Source: Pseudobutyrivibrio sp.
GTDB taxonomy: Bacteria; Bacillota; Clostridia; Lachnospirales; Lachnospiraceae
Assembly: GCA_024697025.1 (NCBI GenBank)
Contig: JAILGH010000060.1
Coordinates: forward strand, 1 to 64,000
Reading direction: 5' to 3'
DNA: 64,000 bases
Shown here: piece by piece, positions 1 through 7,760 of the stretch
Numbering within the stretch: the stretch's first letter is position 1
Layout: each line of letters begins with the position of its first letter
Position numbers and translations under genes: made by a program
Notes under the pieces: model-generated
The model's input: only the letters and a program-made list of their open reading frames with translations
Told to the model about the DNA's origin: nothing
Databases searched by the model: none

Positions 1-492
1 GAGCCAACTGTAGATGAGCCAGAGGATACAACTCCTGATGAAGAGCCTAGTGGCCAGGAAGATGCTAGCCCAGAAGATGAGACAGCAGACGGACAGGAAG
101 CTACTAACGCAGACGAGCCAGGTACAGCAGCAACAGGCACAGTGGCAGCTGGCATTATCCCAAATATTTATTACCCAACAGCAGTTATGCCTCAGTTGCC
201 ATCATTCCTTCAGACTATATTACCTGCAATAGATGATACACAAATTCTTCCGGTGGGCGACGCAGGCGGAATAGCTATTATTGCGGATAATTTAGTTCCT
301 CGTGCAGCTGAAGAAGAGTTGACAGAAGAAAATGATTCGCCTGTAGCAATTCAGGATGAAGAAACTGCCAAAAGCATTATGGACTTGGTATCTAATCGTA
401 TTTGGTGGTATTGGATTTTAATTATAATTACTTGCATTTCTATTACAGTATCATCTTACAAGATGAGAAAAGAAGGCGCAGTTAACAGATAG
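1..492 (+). CDS. C-terminal part of an acidic surface protein with a C-terminal membrane anchor (5' truncated)
   Basis: The reading frame is open from the first base, so the start lies outside the window and 163 residues are visible. The first ~45 residues are a Glu/Asp/Pro/Thr-rich linker of the kind that spans the cell wall. A less biased stretch rich in Ile, Pro and Ala follows. Near the end is one hydrophobic segment beginning WWYWILIIIT, then a short basic tail (KMRKEG). This is the layout of a surface protein held by a C-terminal membrane helix; there is no LPXTG sorting motif. The functional domain would be upstream and is not visible. A strong terminator follows immediately. Confidence 0.6.
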   Translation, partial: EPTVDEPEDTTPDEEPSGQEDASPEDETADGQEATNADEPGTAATGTVAAGIIPNIYYPTAVMPQLPSFLQTILPAIDDTQILPVGDAGGIAIIADNLVPRAAEEELTEENDSPVAIQDEETAKSIMDLVSNRIWWYWILIIITCISITVSSYKMRKEGAVNR

Positions 493-503
493 TGTTGAAC
501 TAT

Positions 504-556
504 AAGTGCACCCAAAAGTGTAGTGATTATTTCTACATTTGAGGGTGCACTTTTTT
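504..556 (+). terminator. Rho-independent terminator after the surface protein gene
   Basis: A perfect 10-bp stem (AAGTGCACCC pairing with GGGTGCACTT) is extended inward by further pairing (AAAGTGTAG with CTACATTT) and runs into six T residues. It lies 12 bases past the stop codon. Confidence 0.9.
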
Positions 557-706
557 GCGGGAAGATTCATTTTGTTACTGCTGAGCTTGCAAATTGCGGT
601 AAATAGCTATGATAAAAATGTTTGAGTTTGCATTTTCCTGACAGGAGTGATACGGTGGACTATATAAATCGGGAATTGGAAACAAACTATAATGAACGGA
701 GCAAAT

Positions 707-1228
707 ATGGACATAAGACTTTGCAAAAGCAAGGATATAGAGGTCACAGGAGCATTTTATGACAGGGTGGTATTGTGGCTTGAGAATCATGTGAATTACC
801 CTAAGTGGGAGTACAAGGTATATCCATCGAGACAATTTGTGGAGGATACCGTAAAGGCGGAGACCCTTTACATTTGCACCGATGGAGAGGAAATAGTGGG
901 AGCCTTTGTACTAAATGATAATCCGCAAGGAGATTACCACAAGGGGGATTGGACTATAGATTTGGATGAGGGCAAATTTTTGGTTATCCATTCTCTTGCC
1001 ATTGCACCGGAATCCCAGGGACAGGGACTTGGTGGAAGAGTCATTGACTTTTGTATAGATGAGGCAAAGAAAAGAGGATATTCGTCTATACGTTTAGATG
1101 TTGTTCCAGACAACATTCCGGCTAAAAAGCTATACGAGAAAAACGGATTTACGTATTCTGGTGATTATGATTTAGGCAGAGGGATTGAAGATATTCCGGA
1201 GTTTAGCCTCTATGAATTAAATTTCTAA
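707..1228 (+). CDS. GNAT-family N-acetyltransferase
   Basis: A protein of about 173 residues with the GNAT fold. It carries the acetyl-CoA pyrophosphate-binding motif as PESQGQGLGGRVIDFC (Q-x-x-G-x-G/A type), preceded by the beta strand FLVIHSLAIAP. Near the end is the typical LDVVPDNIPAKKLYEKNGF segment (motif B). It would transfer an acetyl group from acetyl-CoA to an amine; the substrate cannot be read from sequence. I chose the ATG at 707 because GGAG sits 5 bases upstream; an in-frame ATG at 692 has no good ribosome site. It is a single gene between two terminators, so probably transcribed alone. Confidence 0.85.
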   Translation: MDIRLCKSKDIEVTGAFYDRVVLWLENHVNYPKWEYKVYPSRQFVEDTVKAETLYICTDGEEIVGAFVLNDNPQGDYHKGDWTIDLDEGKFLVIHSLAIAPESQGQGLGGRVIDFCIDEAKKRGYSSIRLDVVPDNIPAKKLYEKNGFTYSGDYDLGRGIEDIPEFSLYELNF

Positions 1229-1274
1229 TAACATTTCTATAATATTTTTCTAGAAAAATATATATCATTAAATG

Positions 1275-1306
1275 TGGCTTTGGATTTATCCAAAGCTATT
1301 TTTATT
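1275..1306 (+). terminator. Rho-independent terminator after the GNAT gene
   Basis: A perfect 8-bp stem, GCTTTGGA pairing with TCCAAAGC across a 4-base loop, is followed by the T-rich stretch TATTTTTATTT. Confidence 0.85.
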
Positions 1307-1329
1307 TGATAAAAAAATCCACATAAAAA

Positions 1330-1345
1330 GTTAGGAAAGACTAAC
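1330..1345. promoter_or_regulatory. Palindromic operator 1 upstream of the methyltransferase/ABC operon
   Basis: The sequence GTTAG-N6-CTAAC is a 16-bp palindrome. Its right arm overlaps the -35 element of the promoter for the next operon. The same palindrome with the same 6-base spacer recurs 44 bases downstream. The pair looks like the binding sites of a dimeric repressor, TetR or MarR type being most likely; no such regulator gene is in the window. Confidence 0.6.
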
Positions 1346-1370
1346 ACTTTTGCTTGAATTGTGCTATTAT
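1341..1370 (+). promoter_or_regulatory. Promoter of the methyltransferase/ABC exporter operon
   Basis: A -35 of CTAACA (4 of 6 consensus bases) and a -10 of TATTAT (5 of 6) are separated by 18 bases. The -35 lies inside operator 1 and the expected start site lies inside operator 2, so a bound repressor would block the polymerase directly. Confidence 0.55.
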
Positions 1371-1373
1371 GTC

Positions 1374-1389
1374 GTTAGATTTGACTAAC
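1374..1389. promoter_or_regulatory. Palindromic operator 2 at the transcription start
   Basis: A second GTTAG-N6-CTAAC palindrome with different spacer bases (ATTTGA here, GAAAGA in operator 1). Conservation of arms and spacer length but not spacer sequence supports a protein-binding site. It spans the predicted +1 position. Confidence 0.6.
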
Positions 1390-1406
1390 CACAAGGAGAT
1401 AATACT

Positions 1407-2045
1407 ATGAAAACAGCGGAAGAATATAAGAATCTTACTATTCAAGAATTTACTAGAGCTGCTGACGTATATGAGACTGACAAGGCTGGTCTATACGAAA
1501 TGTGTAAGGACGATTATCCGTATATTGCGGCGGAGCTTGCGAATGAAGATTATGAGGATTTGTTGGATTGTGGCTGTGGCACCGGACCGATGATTTCATT
1601 ACTCTATGAGAATGATTCAAAAAAGAATTACACGGGGCTAGATATTACGCCCAAGATGATTGAGGTGGCTAAGGAAAAGAACTTAGAAGGTGTTAATTGG
1701 ATTGTGGGAGATTGTGAGAATCTACCTTTTGAAGAGAACTCTTTTGATGCAATCATATGCTCAAACAGTTTTCATCATTATCCAAATCCACAGAACTTTT
1801 TCAATAGCGTTAATCGAGTTTTAAAGCCAGGCGGAAGGCTTATTTTACAGGATTACACAGCTCCAAAAATAATTTTATGGATTATGAATCATATAGAAAT
1901 GCCTCTAGCAAATTTGCAGGGGCATGGAGATGTATGTGTTCACTCCCTTAAAGAAATGGAAAGTTTTTGCAACGTAGCAGGTCTGAAGGTTGAAAAACTT
2001 GAAGCAGCTGAAAAGGGAAGATTACATTTAGTTGCAAGAAAATAA
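1407..2045 (+). CDS. Class I SAM-dependent methyltransferase (first of a pair)
   Basis: A 212-residue methyltransferase with a Rossmann-like SAM fold. Motif I reads LLDCGCGTGPMISLL (residues ~52-66), the acidic residue that binds the ribose is in YTGLDITPKMIEVAKEKN, motif II/III is VGDCENLPFEENSFDAIICSNSFHH, and the post-III motif is RVLKPGGRLILQDY. It resembles UbiE/Methyltransf_11 enzymes acting on small molecules. It is the first gene of a four-gene operon (two methyltransferases, then two ABC exporter subunits), which suggests modification of a small molecule linked to its export, or resistance to it. The ribosome site AAGGAG lies just upstream of the ATG. Confidence 0.85.
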   Translation: MKTAEEYKNLTIQEFTRAADVYETDKAGLYEMCKDDYPYIAAELANEDYEDLLDCGCGTGPMISLLYENDSKKNYTGLDITPKMIEVAKEKNLEGVNWIVGDCENLPFEENSFDAIICSNSFHHYPNPQNFFNSVNRVLKPGGRLILQDYTAPKIILWIMNHIEMPLANLQGHGDVCVHSLKEMESFCNVAGLKVEKLEAAEKGRLHLVARK

Positions 2046-2057
2046 AGGAGGATAAGA

Positions 2058-2684
2058 ATGGGACTTTATAAAAATTTTGTTAGTCAGACTAGAAAGCCAG
2101 AAGGCTTTTTGGGAAAGGTTATGGTAAATGGTATGAACGATGGTCACGCCAAAATGGCGGACTGGGGCATGTCACATTTACCAACAATGGAGCCACGAGA
2201 AATCTTAGAAGTGGGCTGCGGTGGCGGAAGAAACGCCTATGAACTTATGAAAAAATATCCATCTTCTAAGCTTACGGCAATAGATTATTCTGAGGTGTCT
2301 GTAGAAAAGGCCAAGGCTTATAATTCCGACATGATTCGCAAAGATAGATGCAAGGTGAAGCAAGGGGATGTTTCTAATCTACCTTTTGCTGAGCAATTTG
2401 ATTTGGCTACCGCATTTGAGACTATTTATTTTTGGCCAGGTTTAGGAAAATGTTTTTCTCAGGTAAACAAATCGTTAAAGCCGGGTGGCATTTTCATGAT
2501 TGTTAATGAGTCTGATGGTATGGATTCTATGAGTTTAAAGTTTGAGAAAGTCATTGATGGCATGAAATGTCATACCATTGATGATATTAAAAAAGCCCTT
2601 ACTGCAGCTGGATTTTCAAATATTACTGCTCATCACCATGATAGCAAATCATGGATTACAGTGATTGCCGAGAAGGCAGGTTAG
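2058..2684 (+). CDS. Class I SAM-dependent methyltransferase (second of a pair)
   Basis: A 208-residue enzyme, related in fold to the preceding one but clearly diverged. Motif I is ILEVGCGGGRNAYELMKKYP, followed by LTAIDYSEVSVEKAKAYN and, later, NKSLKPGGIFMIVNESDG. The central IYFWPGLGKCFSQVNKSLKP region is typical of Methyltransf_25/11 proteins found beside ABC exporters in clostridia. It starts 12 bases after the previous stop with an AAAGGAGG ribosome site, so the two are cotranscribed. The substrate is unknown. Confidence 0.85.
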   Translation: MGLYKNFVSQTRKPEGFLGKVMVNGMNDGHAKMADWGMSHLPTMEPREILEVGCGGGRNAYELMKKYPSSKLTAIDYSEVSVEKAKAYNSDMIRKDRCKVKQGDVSNLPFAEQFDLATAFETIYFWPGLGKCFSQVNKSLKPGGIFMIVNESDGMDSMSLKFEKVIDGMKCHTIDDIKKALTAAGFSNITAHHHDSKSWITVIAEKAG

Positions 2685-2736
2685 TTTATAAGAAAAATTG
2701 CTGCAAAAAATATATGAAAGAAGGATTAGAGTAATA

Positions 2737-4515
2737 ATGAACGAAAAAAAAGAAAGCGTGATTAAGCAATTATTTGTTTATGCAGGAAAGCATAAATATT
2801 TAACGATTGCGTCATGGATTTTAGCGGCTATTTCAGCGGTTCTGGCGCTTGTTCCATTTTATTATATTTGGGCGATAATCAAGGAAATTGTTGAGGTACG
2901 TCCTGATTTTTCTCAAGCGGTACACATAAAGTCTTATGGATGGAGTGCAGTTGGAATGGCTCTTCTTGCTATGGTGGTTTATATAGCTGCACTTATGTGT
3001 TCACATTTAGCTGCATTTAGAGTGCAGGTTAATATGCGCGTAGCTATGATGGAGCATATTATGAAACTTCCTATGGGATATATTGAGTCTGAGGGAAGCG
3101 GTAAAATTAGAAAAATTGTAGCGGAATCTAGTGCAGCCACAGAAACATTTTTGGCGCACAGTCTTCCGGATAAATCAGTAAGTTATGTTACGCCGGTAGC
3201 TTTGATAGTAATGTTAGTATATTTTGACTGGAAAATCGGACTTATTTCTATGGTGCCTGCGCTTTTAGCATTTCTAGCAATGGGATTTATGATGGGTGAC
3301 AAAATGAAAAAAGCAATGGAAGAATACCAAGATGCTTTGGATGAAATGAGTGCAGAGGCAGTTGAGTATGTACGAGGAATTCCAGTTGTAAAAACTTTTG
3401 GCCAGACTGTCTTTTCCTTCAAGAGATTTAAAGATGCAATTGACAAATATGAAGCTTGGTCTGTAGGTTACACCAAATCAGTTAGGATCCCTATGGTAGC
3501 CTTTGTCACTTTGGCAAATGGTGTATTTGCAGCTATTGTTGCTTGTGGATTCTTTTTTGCAAGTGACTTGGTAACAAACACCGTGCTGTTAAATATTTTG
3601 TTTTACATAATCATTACACCAATTTTGACAGTAACTTTGCTTAAGGTGGCTTATTCTGGAGAAAGCGAAATGATTGTAAATGATGCTCTTAAGAGAATGT
3701 ATTCAATTTTGGAGGTTCAACCATTACCTGAATCGAGTAATCCTCAGATGCCAGCAGATTCTAGTGTTTCACTTCAGGATGTTAGCTTTTCTTATAACAA
3801 GGAAAAAGGAAATGCTGTGGAAGGAATTAATCTTTTGATTAATCCAGGTGAACATGTAGCTTTTGTTGGACCATCAGGTGGTGGTAAAACAACTGTTGCT
3901 TCGTTAATCGCACGTTTTTGGGACGTTGATAGTGGTGCAATAAAAATTGGTGGTGTGGATGTAAAAAACATTGCTACATCAGAGTTGATGCAACAGGTTT
4001 CTTATGTTTTCCAAGATAGTAAGCTATTAAAAATGTCCATTCTTGAAAATGTTAGAATGGGAAATCCTAAGGCTAGTGACCAGGAGGTAATGCAGGCTCT
4101 TAAGGATGCTCAGTGTATGGATATTATAGAAAAATTCCCTGAGGGAGTTCATACAAAAATTGGAACCGAGGGCGTGTACGTTTCCGGCGGCGAAGCCCAG
4201 AGATTATCCATTGCAAGGGCATTTTTGAAAAATGCACCTATACTTGTTTTGGATGAAGCTACCGCATTTGCGGATCCTGATAATGAGGCAAAAGTTCAAC
4301 AGGCTTTTGCAAATCTTTCTAAAGACAAAACAGTTATTATGATTGCTCATAGATTATCTACTGTAGTTGATGCAGATAAAATATGTGTTTTATCAGATGG
4401 AAAAATAGTTGAATCTGGCACACATGAAAACTTAATAAAAGCGGATGGTATTTATAATCATATGTGGTCAGAATACAACAAATCAATTAATTGGAAGGTT
4501 GGTAAGGGAGCATGA
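2737..4515 (+). CDS. ABC exporter half-transporter (membrane + ATPase), subunit A
   Basis: A 592-residue half-transporter. The N-terminal ~330 residues hold six hydrophobic segments of a type IV exporter membrane domain. The ATPase domain has Walker A GPSGGGKTTVAS, an ABC signature reading VSGGEAQR instead of LSGGQQR, Walker B ILVLDEATAFADPD and an H-loop in MIAHRLSTV. The D-loop AFADPD departs from the usual SALD and resembles siderophore-type exporter pairs such as YbtP/IrtA (inference). I place the start at the ATG preceded by GAAGGATTAG; an upstream in-frame TTG at 2698 is less likely. It pairs with the next gene, overlapping it by 4 bases. Confidence 0.85.
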   Translation: MNEKKESVIKQLFVYAGKHKYLTIASWILAAISAVLALVPFYYIWAIIKEIVEVRPDFSQAVHIKSYGWSAVGMALLAMVVYIAALMCSHLAAFRVQVNMRVAMMEHIMKLPMGYIESEGSGKIRKIVAESSAATETFLAHSLPDKSVSYVTPVALIVMLVYFDWKIGLISMVPALLAFLAMGFMMGDKMKKAMEEYQDALDEMSAEAVEYVRGIPVVKTFGQTVFSFKRFKDAIDKYEAWSVGYTKSVRIPMVAFVTLANGVFAAIVACGFFFASDLVTNTVLLNILFYIIITPILTVTLLKVAYSGESEMIVNDALKRMYSILEVQPLPESSNPQMPADSSVSLQDVSFSYNKEKGNAVEGINLLINPGEHVAFVGPSGGGKTTVASLIARFWDVDSGAIKIGGVDVKNIATSELMQQVSYVFQDSKLLKMSILENVRMGNPKASDQEVMQALKDAQCMDIIEKFPEGVHTKIGTEGVYVSGGEAQRLSIARAFLKNAPILVLDEATAFADPDNEAKVQQAFANLSKDKTVIMIAHRLSTVVDADKICVLSDGKIVESGTHENLIKADGIYNHMWSEYNKSINWKVGKGA

Positions 4516-6251
4516 AAATAGCAGAAAAATTACAGCACAAATACGCCCTTTCATCAAAGGGGGCAAAGGACATGATAAAAGCCTTTTGGGCTTGTACTAT
4601 TGGAAATATATCCCAGATGCTTCCGGTAGGTGTATTATTTAAATTTACTACTGATTTATTAGAGGGAAATCCATTAAAAAATAAGGTTGGATTTTATATT
4701 GTAGGAGTTTTGGTTTGTCTTGCATTTATAGCAATTGCTCAATATTTTCAGTATGGTGCGACATTTTATTCTACATACGTGGAAAGTGGTGTGCGTAGAC
4801 GTAGCTTGGCAGAGAAACTTAGAAAAATTCCGCTATCGTTTTTTGGGAAAAAAGATTTGGCTGATTTGACTAATACCATTATGGCAGACTGTGCAATGAT
4901 TGAAACAGCCTCATCTCATTGGATTCCAGAATTAATTGGAGCTATGATTTCTACAACTATTGTTGTTATATCACTTTTCTTCTTTGACTGGAGAATGGCT
5001 CTTGCGGCAGTGTGGGTTGTTCCAGTGGCATTTTTAATTGTTGCTTATTCAAGATCTTTAATGAATCGCATTAATAGACGCGGCAGCAAGTATAAAGTTG
5101 CCTGTTTAGATGGAATCCAAGAAGCTTTGGAAACTGTTAGAGATTTAAGAGCTTATAATGCTAGGGAAACATACATGAAAGGCTTAACTAAAAAGATTAA
5201 GGCGGTTGAATCTCATAGCATTTTTGCTGAATTTGCAAATGCAGCATTTGTTTGCAGTGCACAGATGATTCTAAAATTTGGAATTGGAACAGTGGCTGTA
5301 GTTGGTTCGGGATTATTGATTAAAGGTGAAATTAACGTAATTACGTTTTTTATGTATCTGCTTGTTGTATCTAGAATGTATGAGCCTCTACAGGTATCTC
5401 TACAGAACCTTGCAGCGATGATTGCTACAGATACTCAGTGCGAAAGGATGGATGAAATCTTATCACATTCAGAGCAAACAGGAGCTGATTCACTTAATAA
5501 TGATGGCTACGACATTGAGTTTAAGAATGTTAGTTTCTCGTACGAGGATGGTGAGTCAGTACTTAGGGATGTTAGCTTTGTTGCAAAACAGGGTGAAGTT
5601 ACAGCATTAATTGGACCTTCTGGTGGAGGTAAAACAACCGTTTCAAGACTTGCTGCAAGATTTTGGGATATTGATGGTGGAGAGATTACAGTTGGCGGTA
5701 TGGATGTTTCGAAGATTGATCCTGAGACATTGCTTTCTATGTATGCAATCGTATTCCAAGACGTAACGTTGTTTAATAATACTGTTATGGAAAATATTAG
5801 AATTGGAAACAAGAATGCCACAGATGAACAGGTTGTTGCAGCTGCAAAGCTAGCCCACTGTGATGAGTTTGTGGAGAAGCTTCCAGAGGGATATAACACT
5901 CTTATTGGTGAGAATGGTTCAGAACTTTCAGGTGGAGAGCGTCAGCGAATTTCAATTGCTAGAGCATTTTTGAAGGATGCGCCAATTATCCTCATGGATG
6001 AGGCGACGGCATCTCTTGACGTTGATAACGAATCATTAATTCAAGAGGCATTGTCAGAGCTTATCAAGGACAAGACAGTTCTTGTGATTGCACATAGAAT
6101 GAGAACTGTTGACGGAGCTGACAAGATAGTTGTATTGAAAGATGGCGTAGTTGCAGAGCAGGGAACTCCTGAAGAACTGCATGGAACTGAGGGCATATAT
6201 TCCCATATGATAAATATGCAGATGAACAGTGAGAATTGGAAGCTTGCCTAA
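4512..6251 (+). CDS. ABC exporter half-transporter (membrane + ATPase), subunit B
   Basis: A 579-residue partner of the preceding half-transporter, translationally coupled through an ATGA overlap with a GGGAG site upstream. It has the same layout: N-terminal membrane domain with about six helices, then an ATPase domain with Walker A GPSGGGKTTVSR, canonical signature LSGGERQR, Walker B IILMDEATASLDVD and H-loop VIAHRMRTV. Together the two would form a heterodimeric exporter in the cytoplasmic membrane. Subunit B carries the fully canonical signature and D-loop, whereas subunit A deviates, so the two nucleotide sites are asymmetric. Confidence 0.88.
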   Translation: MKIAEKLQHKYALSSKGAKDMIKAFWACTIGNISQMLPVGVLFKFTTDLLEGNPLKNKVGFYIVGVLVCLAFIAIAQYFQYGATFYSTYVESGVRRRSLAEKLRKIPLSFFGKKDLADLTNTIMADCAMIETASSHWIPELIGAMISTTIVVISLFFFDWRMALAAVWVVPVAFLIVAYSRSLMNRINRRGSKYKVACLDGIQEALETVRDLRAYNARETYMKGLTKKIKAVESHSIFAEFANAAFVCSAQMILKFGIGTVAVVGSGLLIKGEINVITFFMYLLVVSRMYEPLQVSLQNLAAMIATDTQCERMDEILSHSEQTGADSLNNDGYDIEFKNVSFSYEDGESVLRDVSFVAKQGEVTALIGPSGGGKTTVSRLAARFWDIDGGEITVGGMDVSKIDPETLLSMYAIVFQDVTLFNNTVMENIRIGNKNATDEQVVAAAKLAHCDEFVEKLPEGYNTLIGENGSELSGGERQRISIARAFLKDAPIILMDEATASLDVDNESLIQEALSELIKDKTVLVIAHRMRTVDGADKIVVLKDGVVAEQGTPEELHGTEGIYSHMINMQMNSENWKLA

Positions 6252-6285
6252 GGAAATTTTTTAAATATTTCAAATTTTAATCGAC

Positions 6286-6350
6286 ATAGCCGTTGGACTA
6301 TATATATAATAAATGGTGAAGTGTATAGTCTGACGGCTATTATTGCGTTT
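6286..6350 (+). terminator. Long hairpin after the ABC exporter operon, possible terminator
   Basis: A 17-bp inverted repeat with two mismatches (ATAGCCGT..GACTATA pairing with TATAGTC..ACGGCTAT) surrounds a 21-base AT-rich loop. It is followed by TATTGCGTTTT, a weak T-tract, so termination is likely but not certain. It sits between two same-strand genes. Confidence 0.5.
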
Positions 6351-6370
6351 TATGGGGATGAGTGAGAAAA

Positions 6371-7060
6371 ATGGTAGAAAATACAAATTTTTTTGAGCAG
6401 AAAAAAGCTGCAATCGATATTATCTATGAAAATGAAAAGACAATTGAGCTAGATGAGAAATACTATAAAAAGGATCGTAATTTTATTATTTTCCTCATCG
6501 TGTATGCGATAATCGTATTTGCGGTGGAGTGGATGTTGGATTCGCTGATGGACCGATTCTTTTTGGTTAGCTATATTCCGATTTTTGTATTATTTGTTCT
6601 TTTTATCTGCTGTGTTGTAAGAGAAGGCTTTGTGGTTCTCAGAGGAAATGAGATTCTGGGCCGTATAGGTGGAATAATACTTGCAGTTATTGCTGTGGCA
6701 ACCCTTTTCTTTCCGTTTAGAGCAGCAAAGGTGAGACTTGATTATCTGACACGCTCTGATGAAAGGCTTGAGGTGGTTAATAAAATTGTATCCGGAGAGA
6801 TTGACGGCTCGGGTAAATTAATTAATCTGCCAGACAAATACAACTGGCTTTCCAGTGATGGAACAGTTTATGTGAAGCAAAACAACGAAGAAGGTGTGGA
6901 AGTTATTTTCTGGCAGTATCGAGGTATGCTATCAGGTTCAAGCGAAGTGATTTACTCTAGTGGCGGGGAAAAGATGATTCGTAAAAACGAATCAAGCTGT
7001 CCAATACTGCGTCTGAAGCATTTGGGAAAAGAGTGGTATTACGTGGAGACAGATTACTAG
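6371..7060 (+). CDS. Membrane protein of unknown function
   Basis: About 229 residues. A charged N-terminal stretch is followed by three hydrophobic segments (FIIFLIVYAIIVFAVEW, SYIPIFVLFVLFICCVV and GIILAVIAVATLFFPF) and then a soluble C-terminal half of ~110 residues. I do not recognise the family. The start is uncertain: a GTG at 6362 lies closer to the GGGG ribosome site, while the ATG at 6371 is the first ATG in frame. It is flanked by a hairpin on one side and a terminator on the other, so it is probably monocistronic. Confidence 0.6.
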   Translation: MVENTNFFEQKKAAIDIIYENEKTIELDEKYYKKDRNFIIFLIVYAIIVFAVEWMLDSLMDRFFLVSYIPIFVLFVLFICCVVREGFVVLRGNEILGRIGGIILAVIAVATLFFPFRAAKVRLDYLTRSDERLEVVNKIVSGEIDGSGKLINLPDKYNWLSSDGTVYVKQNNEEGVEVIFWQYRGMLSGSSEVIYSSGGEKMIRKNESSCPILRLKHLGKEWYYVETDY

Positions 7061-7101
7061 ACATATAAGGTTTTACTGTTAATTTAATAAATTGATTTAT
7101 A

Positions 7102-7140
7102 AGCGTTGGGAATCAAAAGAGATTTTCAACGCTTTTTGTT
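7102..7140 (+). terminator. Rho-independent terminator
   Basis: A 13-bp stem with one two-base mismatch (AGCGTTG..AATC pairing with GATT..CAACGCT) has a 6-base loop and ends in TTTTTGTTTT. It isolates the next operon from upstream transcription. Confidence 0.85.
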
Positions 7141-7186
7141 TTGCTTAATTTTGGCAGCCCCAATTTTAAAAATTTAAATTTAATGC

Positions 7187-7215
7187 TTGACATTTATTTT
7201 TTATATGGGTACAAG
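7187..7215 (+). promoter_or_regulatory. Promoter of the DUF2589/lysozyme operon
   Basis: A perfect -35 (TTGACA) is followed after 17 bases by TACAAG as the -10 (4 of 6). The -10 lies in a GGGTAC arm that can pair with the GTACCC arm just downstream, so promoter and palindrome are interleaved. Confidence 0.6.
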
Positions 7216-7256
7216 GATGTACCCGCGCGAATTTGCTCTTTAATTCGCGCGGGTAC
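7207..7256. promoter_or_regulatory. Triple-arm inverted repeat in promoter and 5' leader
   Basis: GTACCCGCGCGAATT (7219-7233) and its exact reverse complement (7242-7256) form a perfect 15-bp inverted repeat with an 8-base loop. A third arm, GGGTAC at 7207-7212, is also complementary to 7219-7224 with a 6-base spacer. The middle arm can therefore pair with either neighbour. No T-run follows, so it is not a simple terminator. It may be an operator, an mRNA-stabilising hairpin or a switch. Confidence 0.7.
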
Positions 7257-7283
7257 AATAGGATTCAAGAAAGGGGAAGAGCT

Positions 7284-7742
7284 ATGGCAAAGATGGCAGC
7301 ATTTGATGAATTGGTCAAGGCAATTCAGCAAGCGTTTATTGATGTAAACGACATGTCTGAAGAACAACACTTAAGAAAGCTGGAGGAGTACTTTGAACCG
7401 GATGGGACTCCAAAGACTTTCGAAATGCAATATCCGTATTTTGATGAAAATGGAATACCGGCTTACAGGGTTATGAGAATACCACAGATTTGTCTGGTGC
7501 CAATCACATCATTGAAATTGGATGAGGTAGAGGTTGATTTCAAAGTTCGTTTATACGGAGATGTTAGCTTGAAAAGAAGTCGGCGAGGTGGTGATCCCGA
7601 TACAGTTTTAGGTTATATCCCACATGGCAAGATTCGTAGGGACGATTCCTCCTACGCTAGCATCAAGATTAAGTTCACATCTCAAGATCCGCCAGAAGGT
7701 TTGCTTAGAATTCGTGATCAATTCGTAAAAGTAACCGTATAG
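7284..7742 (+). CDS. DUF2589-like protein, first gene of a five-gene operon
   Basis: A 152-residue soluble protein. After a helical N-terminus (ELVKAIQQAFIDVNDMSEEQ) comes a beta-rich region with the phrase MRIPQICLVPITSLKLDEVE, the hallmark I associate with DUF2589 (inner-sheet strand 'P-L-x-x-I/V-P-x-P-x-L-x-I-D-E-V'). The next gene shares the same phrase, so the two are distant paralogues that may assemble together. Function is unknown; I see no catalytic motif, signal peptide or membrane helix. Start: ATG preceded by AAAGGGGAAGAG; the frame extends upstream into the hairpin only through a TTG that is unlikely to be used. Confidence 0.7.
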   Translation: MAKMAAFDELVKAIQQAFIDVNDMSEEQHLRKLEEYFEPDGTPKTFEMQYPYFDENGIPAYRVMRIPQICLVPITSLKLDEVEVDFKVRLYGDVSLKRSRRGGDPDTVLGYIPHGKIRRDDSSYASIKIKFTSQDPPEGLLRIRDQFVKVTV

Positions 7743-7760
7743 GGGAAGGAGGTATGAACT

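Noticed and set aside
390-492. LPXTG sorting signal in the first protein
   Set aside because: The C-terminus has a hydrophobic helix and basic tail but no L-P-x-T-G or variant ahead of it.
575-835. Open frame on the minus strand near the GNAT gene
   Set aside because: It overlaps the well-supported GNAT gene antisense and shows no family features or ribosome site.
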